Shown here in pieces: positions 44,821 to 53,464 of a stretch of 64,000 bases of DNA; position 1 is the first letter of the stretch; each line of letters opens with the position of its first letter. A program made the position numbers and the translations under genes. The notes below the pieces were generated by a model. That model was not told the origin of the DNA, searched no databases, and saw only the letters and a list, made by a program, of their open reading frames with translations. Source of the stretch: Dongia sedimenti (GTDB lineage: Bacteria; Pseudomonadota; Alphaproteobacteria; Dongiales; Dongiaceae); contig JAUYVI010000002.1 in the NCBI GenBank assembly GCA_030715195.1, positions 779,946-843,945 of the forward strand, given 5' to 3'.

Positions 44821-45594
44821 ATGGAGCGCACCGACCACACGCTCACCAAGCTGCGCCAGCTGATTGCCAGCCCCGATTTCAGCGGCGGCGGCCGCATGCC
44901 GCCGGAGCGTTCGCTGGCGAGCGAGCTCGGCGTCGGCCGCCGGTCGCTGCGCCGTGCGCTCGAAGTGCTGGAGCGCGAAGGACGGATCTCCCGGCATCAG
45001 GGCCGCGGCACCTTCATCAACGGCGCGAACGGATTGCCGGGCGACGTCGGCAAGGAATCCGGGCCGGCACTGGTGCGCGCGGTCGGCGCCGCGGTCCGGG
45101 CCGGGACCGATCTCCGCGCCAATCCCGCTTTCGCCAACATCCTCGACCACACCAATCCTCTTGAGGTCATCGAAGTGCGCCTGGCGATCGAGCCGGTGAT
45201 GGCGCGGCTCGCAGCCTTCCGCGCCTCCCAGACCGAGATCGATAAGCTGCTGGCGATCGCCGGCGAGACCCGGGCGGCGCCGGATTCGGCGCATTATGAA
45301 GAGGCCGACGTCCGGTTCCACCGCACCATTGCCGAGGTCGCGCGCAACGCGCTCTTTCTCGCGGTGTTCGACACCCTCTATGCAAGCCAGCGCGATCCGG
45401 CCTGGCGGCGGCTCGGCGAGAACGCCCATTGCTTCAAGCGCCAGTCGGTCTATGCCGATTTCCATCAGGACATCTCCGCCGCCATCGCCGCGCGCCAGGG
45501 CGAGAAGGCGGAGAACCTGATGCAGCGGCATCTCTCCGACGTGCAGCGCTATATCTACGAGCACGCCTTCCCCGCCGCGACGCTGCAGCAATAG
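44821..45594 (+). CDS. GntR-family regulator, FadR subfamily
   Basis: Regulator of 257 residues with an N-terminal wHTH (RMPPERSLASELGVGRRSLRRALEVLEREGRISRHQGRGTF) and a C-terminal FCD domain (IEVRLAIEPVMARLAAFRA; EADVRFHRTIAEVARNALF). AGGGA upstream supports the ATG. It stands between the bicupin operon and the NMT1-type transporter operon, and ATTGGT sites lie on both sides. It is therefore the probable local regulator of the B6 locus. It resembles the GntR at 27006 in domain layout. Confidence 0.87.
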   Translation: MERTDHTLTKLRQLIASPDFSGGGRMPPERSLASELGVGRRSLRRALEVLEREGRISRHQGRGTFINGANGLPGDVGKESGPALVRAVGAAVRAGTDLRANPAFANILDHTNPLEVIEVRLAIEPVMARLAAFRASQTEIDKLLAIAGETRAAPDSAHYEEADVRFHRTIAEVARNALFLAVFDTLYASQRDPAWRRLGENAHCFKRQSVYADFHQDISAAIAARQGEKAENLMQRHLSDVQRYIYEHAFPAATLQQ

Positions 45595-45653
45595 CGGACC
45601 ATCGGTTTCGGAGGTCCCGCCGCGCGATCGGCGGACGCACCAACTTGCAGGCC

Positions 45654-45708
45654 ATTGGTCCGCGTGTTACAGAATTGGTCATAAGGCGCGTCAAGTCGCC
45701 GAACCAAT
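45654..45708. promoter_or_regulatory. Cluster of ATTGGT half-sites before the NMT1-type ABC operon
   Basis: ATTGGTC at 45654 and 45674 (20 bp apart, one face of the helix) and the inverted ACCAAT at 45703. These are the same hexamer as in the perfect operator at 44635, in the 174-bp gap between gntR and the ATPase gene. Confidence 0.5.
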
Positions 45709-45768
45709 GAACGGCAAGGCACGAACCATCCGAAGCCAAGGCCGGACTCCCAGGGCTGGTGATTGCGC

Positions 45769-46644
45769 GTGGTTGCTGAACAGAGAGCAACGGACATCCT
45801 GATTTCTGCCGAGGACCTGGCCCTCGGCTATCCCGGCTCCGCCGCCTTCCCGGGGACCACCGGGGGCGGGACCAATGTCATCGAGCACGTCGATCTGAAG
45901 GTCCGGCGCGGCGCCATCGTGTCGCTGATCGGGCCTTCCGGCTGCGGCAAGAGCACCCTGCTGAAGGCGATCGCCGGATTGGTCGCCCCGACCGGCGGGA
46001 CCATTCGGGTCGGCGGAACGACGCCGAGCGAAGCGGCCCGCCGCCGGCAGGTCGGCATGGTGCTGCAGGACGCGACGCTGCTGCCGTGGAAGTCGGCGCT
46101 CGACAATGCCGGCTTCCTGCTGTCGCTGGCGGCGCCCGAGCTCGGCCGCGCGGAGATCCGCCGGCGCGCCGGCGAGAACCTGCGCCTGGTCGGGTTGGAA
46201 GGCGCCGAGGGCAAGCTGCCGCGTCAGCTTTCCGGCGGCATGAAGCAGCGGGTGGCGATCGCCCGCGCCCTCACCCTTTCGCCGGAGATCCTGCTGCTCG
46301 ATGAGCCGTTCGGCGCGCTCGACGCGATCACCCGCGAGGAGATGAGCTACCTGCTGCTCGAGATCTGGGAGCGTACCCAGAAGACCATCGTGCTGGTGAC
46401 CCATTCGATCGACGAGGCGGTCCTGCTCTGCAGCGACGTGCATGTGATGGGCGCCCGGCCGGCGCGGATCATCGAGCGCGTCACCGTGCCTCTGCCCTAT
46501 CCCCGCGACCAGCACAGCTTCGAAGATGCGCGGTTCCGCGAGACCGAGGCCGTGCTGCGCGAGCATCTGCTCGCCAGCCATGGCCGCGCCCACGCGCCGC
46601 AACGCGCCGCCAATCAAGGCGCCGCCAACCGGGGAGCGGCATGA
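45769..46644 (+). CDS. NMT1/SsuB-type ABC transporter ATPase
   Basis: ATPase of about 291 residues: Walker A GPSGCGKSTLLKAIAG, Q-loop QDATLLPWKSALDN, signature [15 protein letters not shown], Walker B LLLDEPFGALD, and HSIDEAVLLCSDVHVM, as in sulfonate/nitrate/taurine/thiamine-precursor systems. The start is taken as GTG at 45769; a TTG at 45763 is possible. The tail has a short Ala/Asn repeat. It overlaps the permease gene by 4 nt. Confidence 0.88.
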   Translation: MVAEQRATDILISAEDLALGYPGSAAFPGTTGGGTNVIEHVDLKVRRGAIVSLIGPSGCGKSTLLKAIAGLVAPTGGTIRVGGTTPSEAARRRQVGMVLQDATLLPWKSALDNAGFLLSLAAPELGRAEIRRRAGENLRLVGLEGAEGKLPRQLSGGMKQRVAIARALTLSPEILLLDEPFGALDAITREEMSYLLLEIWERTQKTIVLVTHSIDEAVLLCSDVHVMGARPARIIERVTVPLPYPRDQHSFEDARFRETEAVLREHLLASHGRAHAPQRAANQGAANRGAA

Positions 46645-47429
46645 TGAGCCGGCCGGCACAGTTTCGATTCCTCGATGCCGCGCCGAGCCTCATTCTCGGC
46701 GTCATCCTGATCGGGCTCTGGGAAGCGGCCATCCATCTGCTCGACGTCAATGCCTTCGTCGTGCCGGCGCCGTCGAGCATCGCGATCTCCCTGGTGCAGA
46801 ATGCCGCGCTGCTGGCCGAAGCGACCCTGGTCACCGCGAAGGAAGTGCTGGTCGGCTTCGTGCTGGCGACGCTCTGCGGCGCGGCACTGGCGCTGCTGAT
46901 CGTGCGGTTTCGCATGCTGGGTCGCGCGCTCTACCCGATCATCGTGCTGTTCCAGACCGTGCCCAAGGTGGCGCTGGCGCCGATCTTCATCCTGTGGTTC
47001 GGCTACGACCTCTCGCCCAAGGTGATGCTGATCGTGGTCATCGCCTTCTTCCCGGTGACGCTCGACATGCTGGCGGGATTGCAGTCGGTCGATCCCGGCC
47101 TGGTTGCGCTGATGCGCTCGGTCAGCGCCCGCGACAACGACATCCTGCTGCGCGTGCGTATCCCCAACGCGCTGCCGCACCTGATGGCGGGCATGAAGAT
47201 CGCGATCACGCTCAGCGTGATCGGCGCCATCGTCGGCGAGTTCGCCGGGGCTTCGGCCGGACTCGGCTACACCATCCAGTTCGCCTCCACCCAGCTCGAC
47301 ACACCGATGGTCTTCGCGGCCCTGGTCGTGGTCTCGGTGGTCGGCGTCGCCTTCTATTACCTGATCGAGCTCCTGGAGCGGGCCGTCACGCCCTGGGCGC
47401 CGAAATTCGACCCTGCCCACCAACACTGA
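46641..47429 (+). CDS. NMT1/SsuC-type ABC transporter permease
   Basis: Permease of 262 residues with six membrane segments and the EAA loop ALMRSVSARDNDILLRVRIPNALPHLMAGMKIA. VVPAPSSIAISL and VFQTVP-like LFQTVPKVALAPIFILWFG are family stretches shared by sulfonate and HMP transporters. Two tandem ATGs open the gene. It precedes the binding-protein gene by 28 bp. Confidence 0.88.
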   Translation: MMSRPAQFRFLDAAPSLILGVILIGLWEAAIHLLDVNAFVVPAPSSIAISLVQNAALLAEATLVTAKEVLVGFVLATLCGAALALLIVRFRMLGRALYPIIVLFQTVPKVALAPIFILWFGYDLSPKVMLIVVIAFFPVTLDMLAGLQSVDPGLVALMRSVSARDNDILLRVRIPNALPHLMAGMKIAITLSVIGAIVGEFAGASAGLGYTIQFASTQLDTPMVFAALVVVSVVGVAFYYLIELLERAVTPWAPKFDPAHQH

Positions 47430-47457
47430 ACACCACAACATGCGCAAGGAGGCGATG

Positions 47458-48456
47458 ATGACGTTTCGTAGCCTGATTTCCGCCGGCGTGCTGGCCCTCT
47501 CCGCCGCGTTTGCCGCGCCGCTAGCCCATGCCGAAGACACGGTGAGCGTGCAGCTCGACTGGGTGGTGCGCGGCAATCATGCGATGTTCTTCGTCGCCCA
47601 GGAGAAGGGCTATTTCAAGGAAAACGGCATCAACATCACCGCGATCCGCAAGGGTACCGGCACGCCGGATGCGCTGCGCCTGGTCGCCAATGGCAACGCC
47701 GATTTCGGCTTCGGCGACCTGCCGACGCTGGCGGTCTCGCGTTCGCAGGGCCTGCCGGTGGTCGCGATCGCGGCGGTCAACCAGCACAGCCCGCTGGCAA
47801 TGATCTCGCTTGCCAACAAGAAGCCGCTCTCGAAGGTGGCCGACCTCAAGGGCATGAACATCGGTATCCATCCGGCCGGCTCGACCTATGTGTTCTTCAA
47901 GGCGCTGCTCGCCGCCAACGGCATGAGCGAGGCGGATGTCACCAAGAGCACGGTCTCGCCGCCCTATGAGAACTACCTGCTGCTGGGCCGGGTCGATGCG
48001 GTCCCGGGCTATATCGATGCCGAAGTGCCGGAGCTCGAAGCCAAGGCCGGCGGCAAAGGCTCGCTCAGCATCCTGCTCGGCGCCGATTTCGGCTGGCCGG
48101 TCTATGGCTCGGGCGTCTTCACCTCGGAGAAGCTCGCGAAGGAGAAGCCGGATCTCGCCAAGCGTTTCATGAAGGCCTATCTGCACGCCTTCGCGGACGT
48201 GATCGCCGATCCGAAGGGTGCCGCCGACATCATCGCCAAGGCAGCGCCGGAATATGCCAACAAGAAGGAGGTCCTGGTCCAGCAGCTCGAGGCCGATATC
48301 GCCGCGACCTTCTCCAGCGACGACACCAAGGCCAACGGCCTCGGCACCATGACCGAGGCGCGCTGGCAGAAGACGCTGGACGTGCTGCAGCAACAGGGCT
48401 TGCTGAAGGCGCCGGTCGAGACCAAGGATGTCTTCACCGACGATTTTCTGAAATAG
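47458..48456 (+). CDS. NMT1/THI5-like ABC substrate-binding protein
   Basis: Periplasmic binding protein of 332 residues. Signal peptide through [10 protein letters not shown], then [32 protein letters not shown], the NMT1/THI5-like signature, and [35 protein letters not shown] five bases before the ATG at 47458 sets the start. Relatives bind thiamine-precursor pyrimidines, taurine or other small heterocycles. Here a pyridine compound linked to B6 is a reasonable guess. Confidence 0.87.
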   Translation: MTFRSLISAGVLALSAAFAAPLAHAEDTVSVQLDWVVRGNHAMFFVAQEKGYFKENGINITAIRKGTGTPDALRLVANGNADFGFGDLPTLAVSRSQGLPVVAIAAVNQHSPLAMISLANKKPLSKVADLKGMNIGIHPAGSTYVFFKALLAANGMSEADVTKSTVSPPYENYLLLGRVDAVPGYIDAEVPELEAKAGGKGSLSILLGADFGWPVYGSGVFTSEKLAKEKPDLAKRFMKAYLHAFADVIADPKGAADIIAKAAPEYANKKEVLVQQLEADIAATFSSDDTKANGLGTMTEARWQKTLDVLQQQGLLKAPVETKDVFTDDFLK

Positions 48457-48487
48457 AAAGCGCGACGAACGCGGGGACGATCACGGC

Positions 48488-50113
48488 ATGTCAAACGAGA
48501 AGACCTACGACTACGTGATCGTCGGCGCGGGTTCGGCCGGCTGCGTCCTGGCCCATCGGCTCTCCGAGGAGCAGGGCGTCAGCGTCCTGATCCTCGAAGC
48601 CGGCGGCTGGGATCGCGACCCCTGGATCCACATCCCGCTCGGCTGGGGCAAGATCCTGGTCAACCGGCTGCACGACTGGGGCTATTTCTGCGAGCCCGAA
48701 GCGAGCGTCGGCGGCCGCGCGGTGGAATGCGCGCGCGGCAAGGTGGTCGGCGGCTGCTCCTCGACCAACGCCATGGCCTATGTGCGCGGCCATCGCGGCG
48801 ATTACGATCGCTGGGCTGCGGATGGCGCCAAGGGCTGGTCCTTCGACGAGGTCCTGCCCTATTTCAAGAAGCAGGAGAGCTGGGAAGGTGGCGGCGATGC
48901 CTATCGCGGCGGCCAGGGCCCGCTCGGCACCCAGTTCTGTCATTACGACGATCCGCTGCTCGGCGCCTTCGCCGAAGCCGGCCAGGCGGCGGGCCATGCC
49001 TGGACTGAGGACTATAACGGCGCGCGGCAGGAGGGCTTCGGCCGGCTGCAGATGACCATCCGCAACGGCAAGCGCGCCAGCACCGCCAATGCCTATCTGC
49101 GACCGGCGATGAAACGCGGCGGCGTCGCGATCGAGGTGCATGCGCTGGCGACGCAGCTCATCATGGAAGGCAATCGCGCGGTCGGCATCGAATACCGGCA
49201 GCACGGCGTGAAGCGCGTGGCCCGGGCCGAGCGCGAGGTGATCCTGGCCGGCGGCGTCATCAACACGCCGCAGCTGCTCAACCTCTCCGGCATCGGCGAC
49301 CCCGAAGGCCTGAAGCGGCACGACATCCCGGTGAAAGTGGCGCTGCCCGGCGTCGGCAAGAACCTGCAGGACCATGTCTCGGTGATCCTGATGTATCACC
49401 GCAAGGAGAAGAGCCCGTTCTTCGACATGATGCGCTTCGACCGCATCACCCGCGAGCTCGGCAAGGCCTATCTGTTCGGCAAGGGCTTCGCGGCCGACGT
49501 GCCGGGTGGCATCACCGCCTTCCTGAAGAGCCGCGACGACCTGAAGCTGCCCGACATCCAGTTCCTGCTGACCGCGGCGCCCCTAGGCGCCTGGCCCTAT
49601 ATGAAGCCGTTCAAGCAACCGTTCACCGACGGCTTCGCCTGCCGCATCGTCATGCTGCATCCGGAAAGCCGCGGCGAGGTGGCGCTCCGCTCCACCGATC
49701 CCGAGGCGCATCCCAGGATCCTGCAGCGCTTCCTCTCGGCCGACGCGGATTGGAAATCCTTGCGCGCCGGCGTACGCCTGGCGCGCGACGTCGCAGCGCA
49801 GAAGTCGATGCAGCCGTTCATCGCCCGGGAATTTTTCCCCGGCAGCGACAAGAACAGCGACGAAGCGATCGACGAGCATATCCGGAAGACCTCGATCACC
49901 GTCCATCACCCGCTCGGCACCTGCAAGATGGGCGCCGACAGCGATCCGCTGGCGGTGGTCGATACCGAGCTGAAGCTGCGCGGCGTCGACGCGTTGCGGG
50001 TGGTCGATGCGTCGGTGCTGCCGGACATGCCGACCGGCAACATCAACGCCGCGGTGATCATGGCGGCGGAGAAGGCGGCCGATCTCATCCGCCGGAGCCA
50101 CGCGACCGCCTAG
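48488..50113 (+). CDS. GMC oxidoreductase, candidate 4-pyridoxate dehydrogenase or other alcohol dehydrogenase
   Basis: FAD enzyme of 541 residues (about 59 kDa) of the choline-dehydrogenase-like group: [35 protein letters not shown], and the active site [10 protein letters not shown] with TGNINAA, so the second site is Asn, unlike the pyridoxine oxidase. 4-Pyridoxate dehydrogenase of M. loti is a membrane-associated FAD enzyme of about this size, and the locus otherwise lacks that step. The assignment is contextual; a plain alcohol dehydrogenase is equally possible by sequence. Confidence 0.75.
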   Translation: MSNEKTYDYVIVGAGSAGCVLAHRLSEEQGVSVLILEAGGWDRDPWIHIPLGWGKILVNRLHDWGYFCEPEASVGGRAVECARGKVVGGCSSTNAMAYVRGHRGDYDRWAADGAKGWSFDEVLPYFKKQESWEGGGDAYRGGQGPLGTQFCHYDDPLLGAFAEAGQAAGHAWTEDYNGARQEGFGRLQMTIRNGKRASTANAYLRPAMKRGGVAIEVHALATQLIMEGNRAVGIEYRQHGVKRVARAEREVILAGGVINTPQLLNLSGIGDPEGLKRHDIPVKVALPGVGKNLQDHVSVILMYHRKEKSPFFDMMRFDRITRELGKAYLFGKGFAADVPGGITAFLKSRDDLKLPDIQFLLTAAPLGAWPYMKPFKQPFTDGFACRIVMLHPESRGEVALRSTDPEAHPRILQRFLSADADWKSLRAGVRLARDVAAQKSMQPFIAREFFPGSDKNSDEAIDEHIRKTSITVHHPLGTCKMGADSDPLAVVDTELKLRGVDALRVVDASVLPDMPTGNINAAVIMAAEKAADLIRRSHATA

Positions 50114-50208
50114 GCCGCCCGCGTCAATTCCTTGTCGCGCATCGTCAAATAATTCCGAGGCGCGGCCGGATAGTAGAGCGATCAACGCTCGAACCCCGGC
50201 GGCGCATC

Positions 50209-51159
50209 ATGGATCGCGAGAAACTGAAGAAGAGCCTCGAAGGCTGCTACATCACGGTGCCGACCATGTTCCGCGATCCGGACCTGGAGCTCGACACCGG
50301 TGCGATCCGGCGGCATGTGAAATTCCTGCTGTCGCGCGGCATCAACGCCGAGAACGCCGTGCTGCTGGCCGGCGGAGCGGCGGGCGACTTCTCCACCCTG
50401 ACCTTCGACGAGCGCAAGGCCGTGGCCGAAGCGGTGGTCGCCGAAGCCGGCGGCCACGTTCCGGTCGCCATGGGCGCGCAGACCACCAGCACGCGCGAGC
50501 TGCAGCGCCTGGCGAAGACCGCGGCGGCGATCGGCTGCAGCTATATCCAGGTTTCCTGCCCGTTCTACTTCACCCATACCGAGGGCGACTTCTATGAGTA
50601 TGTGATTGCCGCGGCGGAAGCGGCGGATATCGGCATCATCGTCTACAACACCTTCTGGACCAGCGCCGGCATCTCCTTCGGCATGGTCGACAAGCTCTCC
50701 GAGATCCCGAATGTCGTCGGCCTCAAATGGGCGACGCCGCGCACCGATGCGATGGAGTTCGAATCCGCGGTCTCGCATTTCGCAGACAAGCTCACCATCA
50801 TCGACAACAACCTGCTCTTTGCCATGAGCCACATGATGGGCGCCCGCGCCTTCGAGGTGCATCTCTGCAACTACTGGCCGGAATGGGGCATCAAGCTGCT
50901 CGACCGGCTCGACGCCAAGGATTACGGCGAGGTGCAGCGCATGATGGTCAAGGAGGCGATGCCCTTCTATCACCTCTGGGTCGAGATCGAGAAAGCCTTC
51001 ACCAGCGGCGACGGCTATCTCGACAAGCTTTGCATGGAACTGGTCGGTTTGGATTCCAGCCGCTGCCGCCCGCCGACCCGCGACGTGCGCCCGCTCTATC
51101 GCGAGAAGGCCCGCCAGATGATGCTGGCAAGCGGCGTGCCGGGCGTGGTCGAGCGATAG
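50209..51159 (+). CDS. Dihydrodipicolinate synthase/N-acetylneuraminate lyase family protein
   Basis: Class I aldolase-type TIM-barrel protein of 316 residues. Schiff-base Lys173 (VVGLKWATP) and the catalytic Tyr146 (IIVYNTFW) are present. The usual GTTGE motif is changed to GGAAGDFSTLT, so the substrate is likely not a standard one. These enzymes form or cleave bonds to pyruvate-like keto acids. It is the last gene of the plus-strand operon (95 bp after the GMC gene) and may act on a ring-cleavage product. Confidence 0.82.
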   Translation: MDREKLKKSLEGCYITVPTMFRDPDLELDTGAIRRHVKFLLSRGINAENAVLLAGGAAGDFSTLTFDERKAVAEAVVAEAGGHVPVAMGAQTTSTRELQRLAKTAAAIGCSYIQVSCPFYFTHTEGDFYEYVIAAAEAADIGIIVYNTFWTSAGISFGMVDKLSEIPNVVGLKWATPRTDAMEFESAVSHFADKLTIIDNNLLFAMSHMMGARAFEVHLCNYWPEWGIKLLDRLDAKDYGEVQRMMVKEAMPFYHLWVEIEKAFTSGDGYLDKLCMELVGLDSSRCRPPTRDVRPLYREKARQMMLASGVPGVVER

Positions 51160-51160
51160 C

Positions 51161-52354
51161 TCAGCGCCGGCTCCGCCCGGCGGCGAGGTCGATCACCAGC
51201 GCCAGCAGGGTGGCGGCTGCCGCCAGGATGAAGAGCAGGGCGTAGTTCCCGCCGTCATGGGCGAACAGATAGGACATGCCATAGGCTGCGGCCGCCTGCA
51301 GCACGGCGAAGCTGGTGGTGGCGCGGCTCCAGGCGGCCTTCTGCTGCGCCGGCGCATGGGGCAGCAGCTCATGCACGCGGCCGAGCACGATCGGCACGAT
51401 CCCGGGCGTGAAGGCACCGACCACGAAGCTCGACAGCATCAGCGCGACCTCGTTGGGATTGATGGCGGGAACGAGCACGGCGATCGCCTGGATGACGAAG
51501 GCGAGGCGCAGCGTTGCGCCGAAGCCGATCCGGTCGGCGATCTGCCCGCTGATCACCGGCCCCAGCACCGCGCCGATCCCGAACAGCACCCAGTATTCCG
51601 CGCCGGCGGCAAGCCCTTCGTTACGGCCGCGGGCGACGTAGTCCACGAGGAACAAGAGATGCGCGACCAGTCCGGCCGCATTCAACCCGTATTCGACATA
51701 GAGCGCGCGCAGGCGCAGGCTGGGACGCGGCGCATGCGGATGATGCGCGGCGGTGCCGGACGCGGCGTGTTTCGGCCAGCCGCCCCAAGCGAGCGCGGTC
51801 AGCACCAGCGACAGCATGCCGAGCCCGATCCAGGTCTCGCTCAAGCCCTGGCGCAGCAGCAGCGGCACCAGCGTGCCCGAGGCGGCAATGCCGAGTCCCA
51901 CGCCCATGAAGATCGCGCCGCTGACCAGCCCGCGCCGGGCCGGCGCGATATGCGGCAGGATGCTGGTGGCGGCCAGCACCATGATCACGCCGCCGGCCAG
52001 CCCCGAAGCAAAGCGCCAGACGAAGAACCAGGCGAAATCGATGGGCCAGGCCGAGGCGAAGAACGCCGCCGTCGCCAGCAGCATCATGGCATTCAGCACC
52101 GCGGCGGTCCTGAAGCGGGATGCCAGCGGCGCCGCCAACAAGGCCCCGCCGAGATAGCCGGCGAGATTGGCGGCGCCGAGATAGGCGGCGGCGGAGGGGT
52201 CGAACCAGCCGGCGGCGATGATCGCCGGCAGTAGCGGCGTGTAGGAGAAGCGCGCGAGCCCGATGCCGACCAGGCTCCCGCTCAGGCCGGAGAGCGTCGC
52301 TCGCCACAGCGACGGGGAAATCGGGGCGTGATCGGGCATCGCGCGCGTGGTCAT
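51161..52354 (-). CDS. MFS transporter, YbfB/YjiJ family
   Basis: Twelve-helix membrane protein of 397 residues. LSGSLVGIGLARFSYTPLLPAII is the family start, RFASGLAGGVIMVLAATSILPHI and SGAIFMGVGLGIAASGTLVPLLL are further family stretches. It probably exports or imports a small solute; nothing shows which. It overlaps the tautomerase stop by 4 nt and converges on the lyase gene with 1 bp between. Confidence 0.86.
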   Translation of the reverse strand: MTTRAMPDHAPISPSLWRATLSGLSGSLVGIGLARFSYTPLLPAIIAAGWFDPSAAAYLGAANLAGYLGGALLAAPLASRFRTAAVLNAMMLLATAAFFASAWPIDFAWFFVWRFASGLAGGVIMVLAATSILPHIAPARRGLVSGAIFMGVGLGIAASGTLVPLLLRQGLSETWIGLGMLSLVLTALAWGGWPKHAASGTAAHHPHAPRPSLRLRALYVEYGLNAAGLVAHLLFLVDYVARGRNEGLAAGAEYWVLFGIGAVLGPVISGQIADRIGFGATLRLAFVIQAIAVLVPAINPNEVALMLSSFVVGAFTPGIVPIVLGRVHELLPHAPAQQKAAWSRATTSFAVLQAAAAYGMSYLFAHDGGNYALLFILAAAATLLALVIDLAAGRSRR

Positions 52355-52596
52355 TTTACGCTCCTCTTCTTGCCGGCGCGTTGCCGGCGATACTCCGGAA
52401 CCGGCAAGCCGCCCCAGCCCCAGTTCTCGAGCGCCACCTCCTCGATGACGACGAAGGTGGAATCGAGCGGCTTACCCAGGACATCGAGCAGGAGCTGGCT
52501 GACACCGGCGATGAGCTTAGCCTTCTCCTTGGCGGTCACCGACTTGCGCTTAGGCGACGTGCCTTCGCGGGTGACCTGGATGTTGACGATCGGCAT
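52351..52596 (-). CDS. 4-Oxalocrotonate tautomerase family protein
   Basis: 81-residue protein starting MPIVNIQVTREG, so Pro2 becomes the N-terminal catalytic proline after Met removal. KAKLIAGVSQLLLDVLGKP and TFVVIEEVALENWGWGG complete the family pattern. Such enzymes tautomerise enol/keto acids in aromatic catabolism. It lies between an SDR gene (31 bp) and the MFS gene on one strand. Confidence 0.87.
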   Translation of the reverse strand: MPIVNIQVTREGTSPKRKSVTAKEKAKLIAGVSQLLLDVLGKPLDSTFVVIEEVALENWGWGGLPVPEYRRQRAGKKRSVK

Positions 52597-52627
52597 GACA
52601 GCTTCCTCCGATCAGTTGCCGGCACCC

Positions 52628-53338
52628 TCAATGCCCCGCACTCTGGCCGCCATCGACATGCAGGATCTCGCCGGTGACGAAGGGCGCGGATTCCAGGTAG
52701 AGCACGGCATCGGTGATGTCGCGGACCTCGCCCATCTTCTTCATCGGATGCAGGTCGGCCAGGAACTCATGCGTCTCCGGCCCATGCATCGGCGTCTTGA
52801 TGATGCCGGGCGAGACCGCGTTCACGCGGATGCCCTTGGTCGCATATTCGATCGCCAGCGCCTTGGTCGCGGAATTGATGCCGCCCTTGGTCAGGTTGGC
52901 GAGCGCGGTCGGGACCTTGGACGTGGCCTGGTCGGTCAGGCTGGTGGTGATGCTGACGATGTGGCCGGAGCCCTGCTTCAGCATCTCCGCGGCGGCGCGC
53001 TGGGTGATGTGGAAGAAGCCGGCGACATTGGTCGCGATCTTCGCGTTGAAATCCTCGGCGGTGTATTCGGTGAACGGCTTGCCGATGAAGATGCCGGCAT
53101 TGTTCACCAAGGTGTCGACCCGGCCGAAACGGGAGATCGCCGTGCTCACCGCCAGTTCCGCCGTCGCAGGCTCGGCGATGTCGCCGGCGACCGCAACCAC
53201 GTCCTTGTCGTTGGTCGGCTTGATCGACCGGGAGACCGCCACGACGCGGTAGCCGCGGTCGCGATAGGCCTTCACCAGACCCGCACCGATACCCTGCGAG
53301 GCACCGGTGATGATGGCGACTTTCTTTTCGTTGCTCAT
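52628..53338 (-). CDS. SDR-family oxidoreductase lacking the catalytic Tyr
   Basis: Short-chain dehydrogenase of 236 residues with TGASQGIGAGL, NNAGIFIGKPF and C-terminal GEILHVDGGQSAGH. In the active-site region SITTSLTDQATSKVPTALANLTKGG the Lys is present, but the residue four before it, normally Tyr, is Ala. I recall a distinct SDR subgroup with this pattern (VPAALASLTKGG). Activity is therefore uncertain. GAGGAG upstream supports the ATG at 53338. It lies 126 bp downstream of the LysR gene, with three palindromes between. Confidence 0.85.
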   Translation of the reverse strand: MSNEKKVAIITGASQGIGAGLVKAYRDRGYRVVAVSRSIKPTNDKDVVAVAGDIAEPATAELAVSTAISRFGRVDTLVNNAGIFIGKPFTEYTAEDFNAKIATNVAGFFHITQRAAAEMLKQGSGHIVSITTSLTDQATSKVPTALANLTKGGINSATKALAIEYATKGIRVNAVSPGIIKTPMHGPETHEFLADLHPMKKMGEVRDITDAVLYLESAPFVTGEILHVDGGQSAGH

Positions 53339-53400
53339 GATTGCTCTCCTCGGTTTCGCCGGGGCGGGATCGCGGCCGGCTGATGAGGAGAGATTTGCGC

Positions 53401-53461
53401 ATTCTGCCGATCGGCAGAATTGGCGGTCTGCGGCAGACATTCTTCCGGCGGTCGGAAGAAT
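53401..53461. promoter_or_regulatory. Triple palindrome, candidate LysR operator region
   Basis: Three palindromes in 61 bp: the perfect 20-mer ATTCTGCCGATCGGCAGAAT (53401-53420), GTCTGC-G-GCAGAC (53426-53438), and ATTCTTCCG-N5-CGGAAGAAT (53439-53461). The first two share the CTGC/GCAG core. They lie between the LysR stop and the SDR start, where they can act as regulator sites or as hairpins in RNA. Confidence 0.55.
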
Positions 53462-53464
53462 AGA

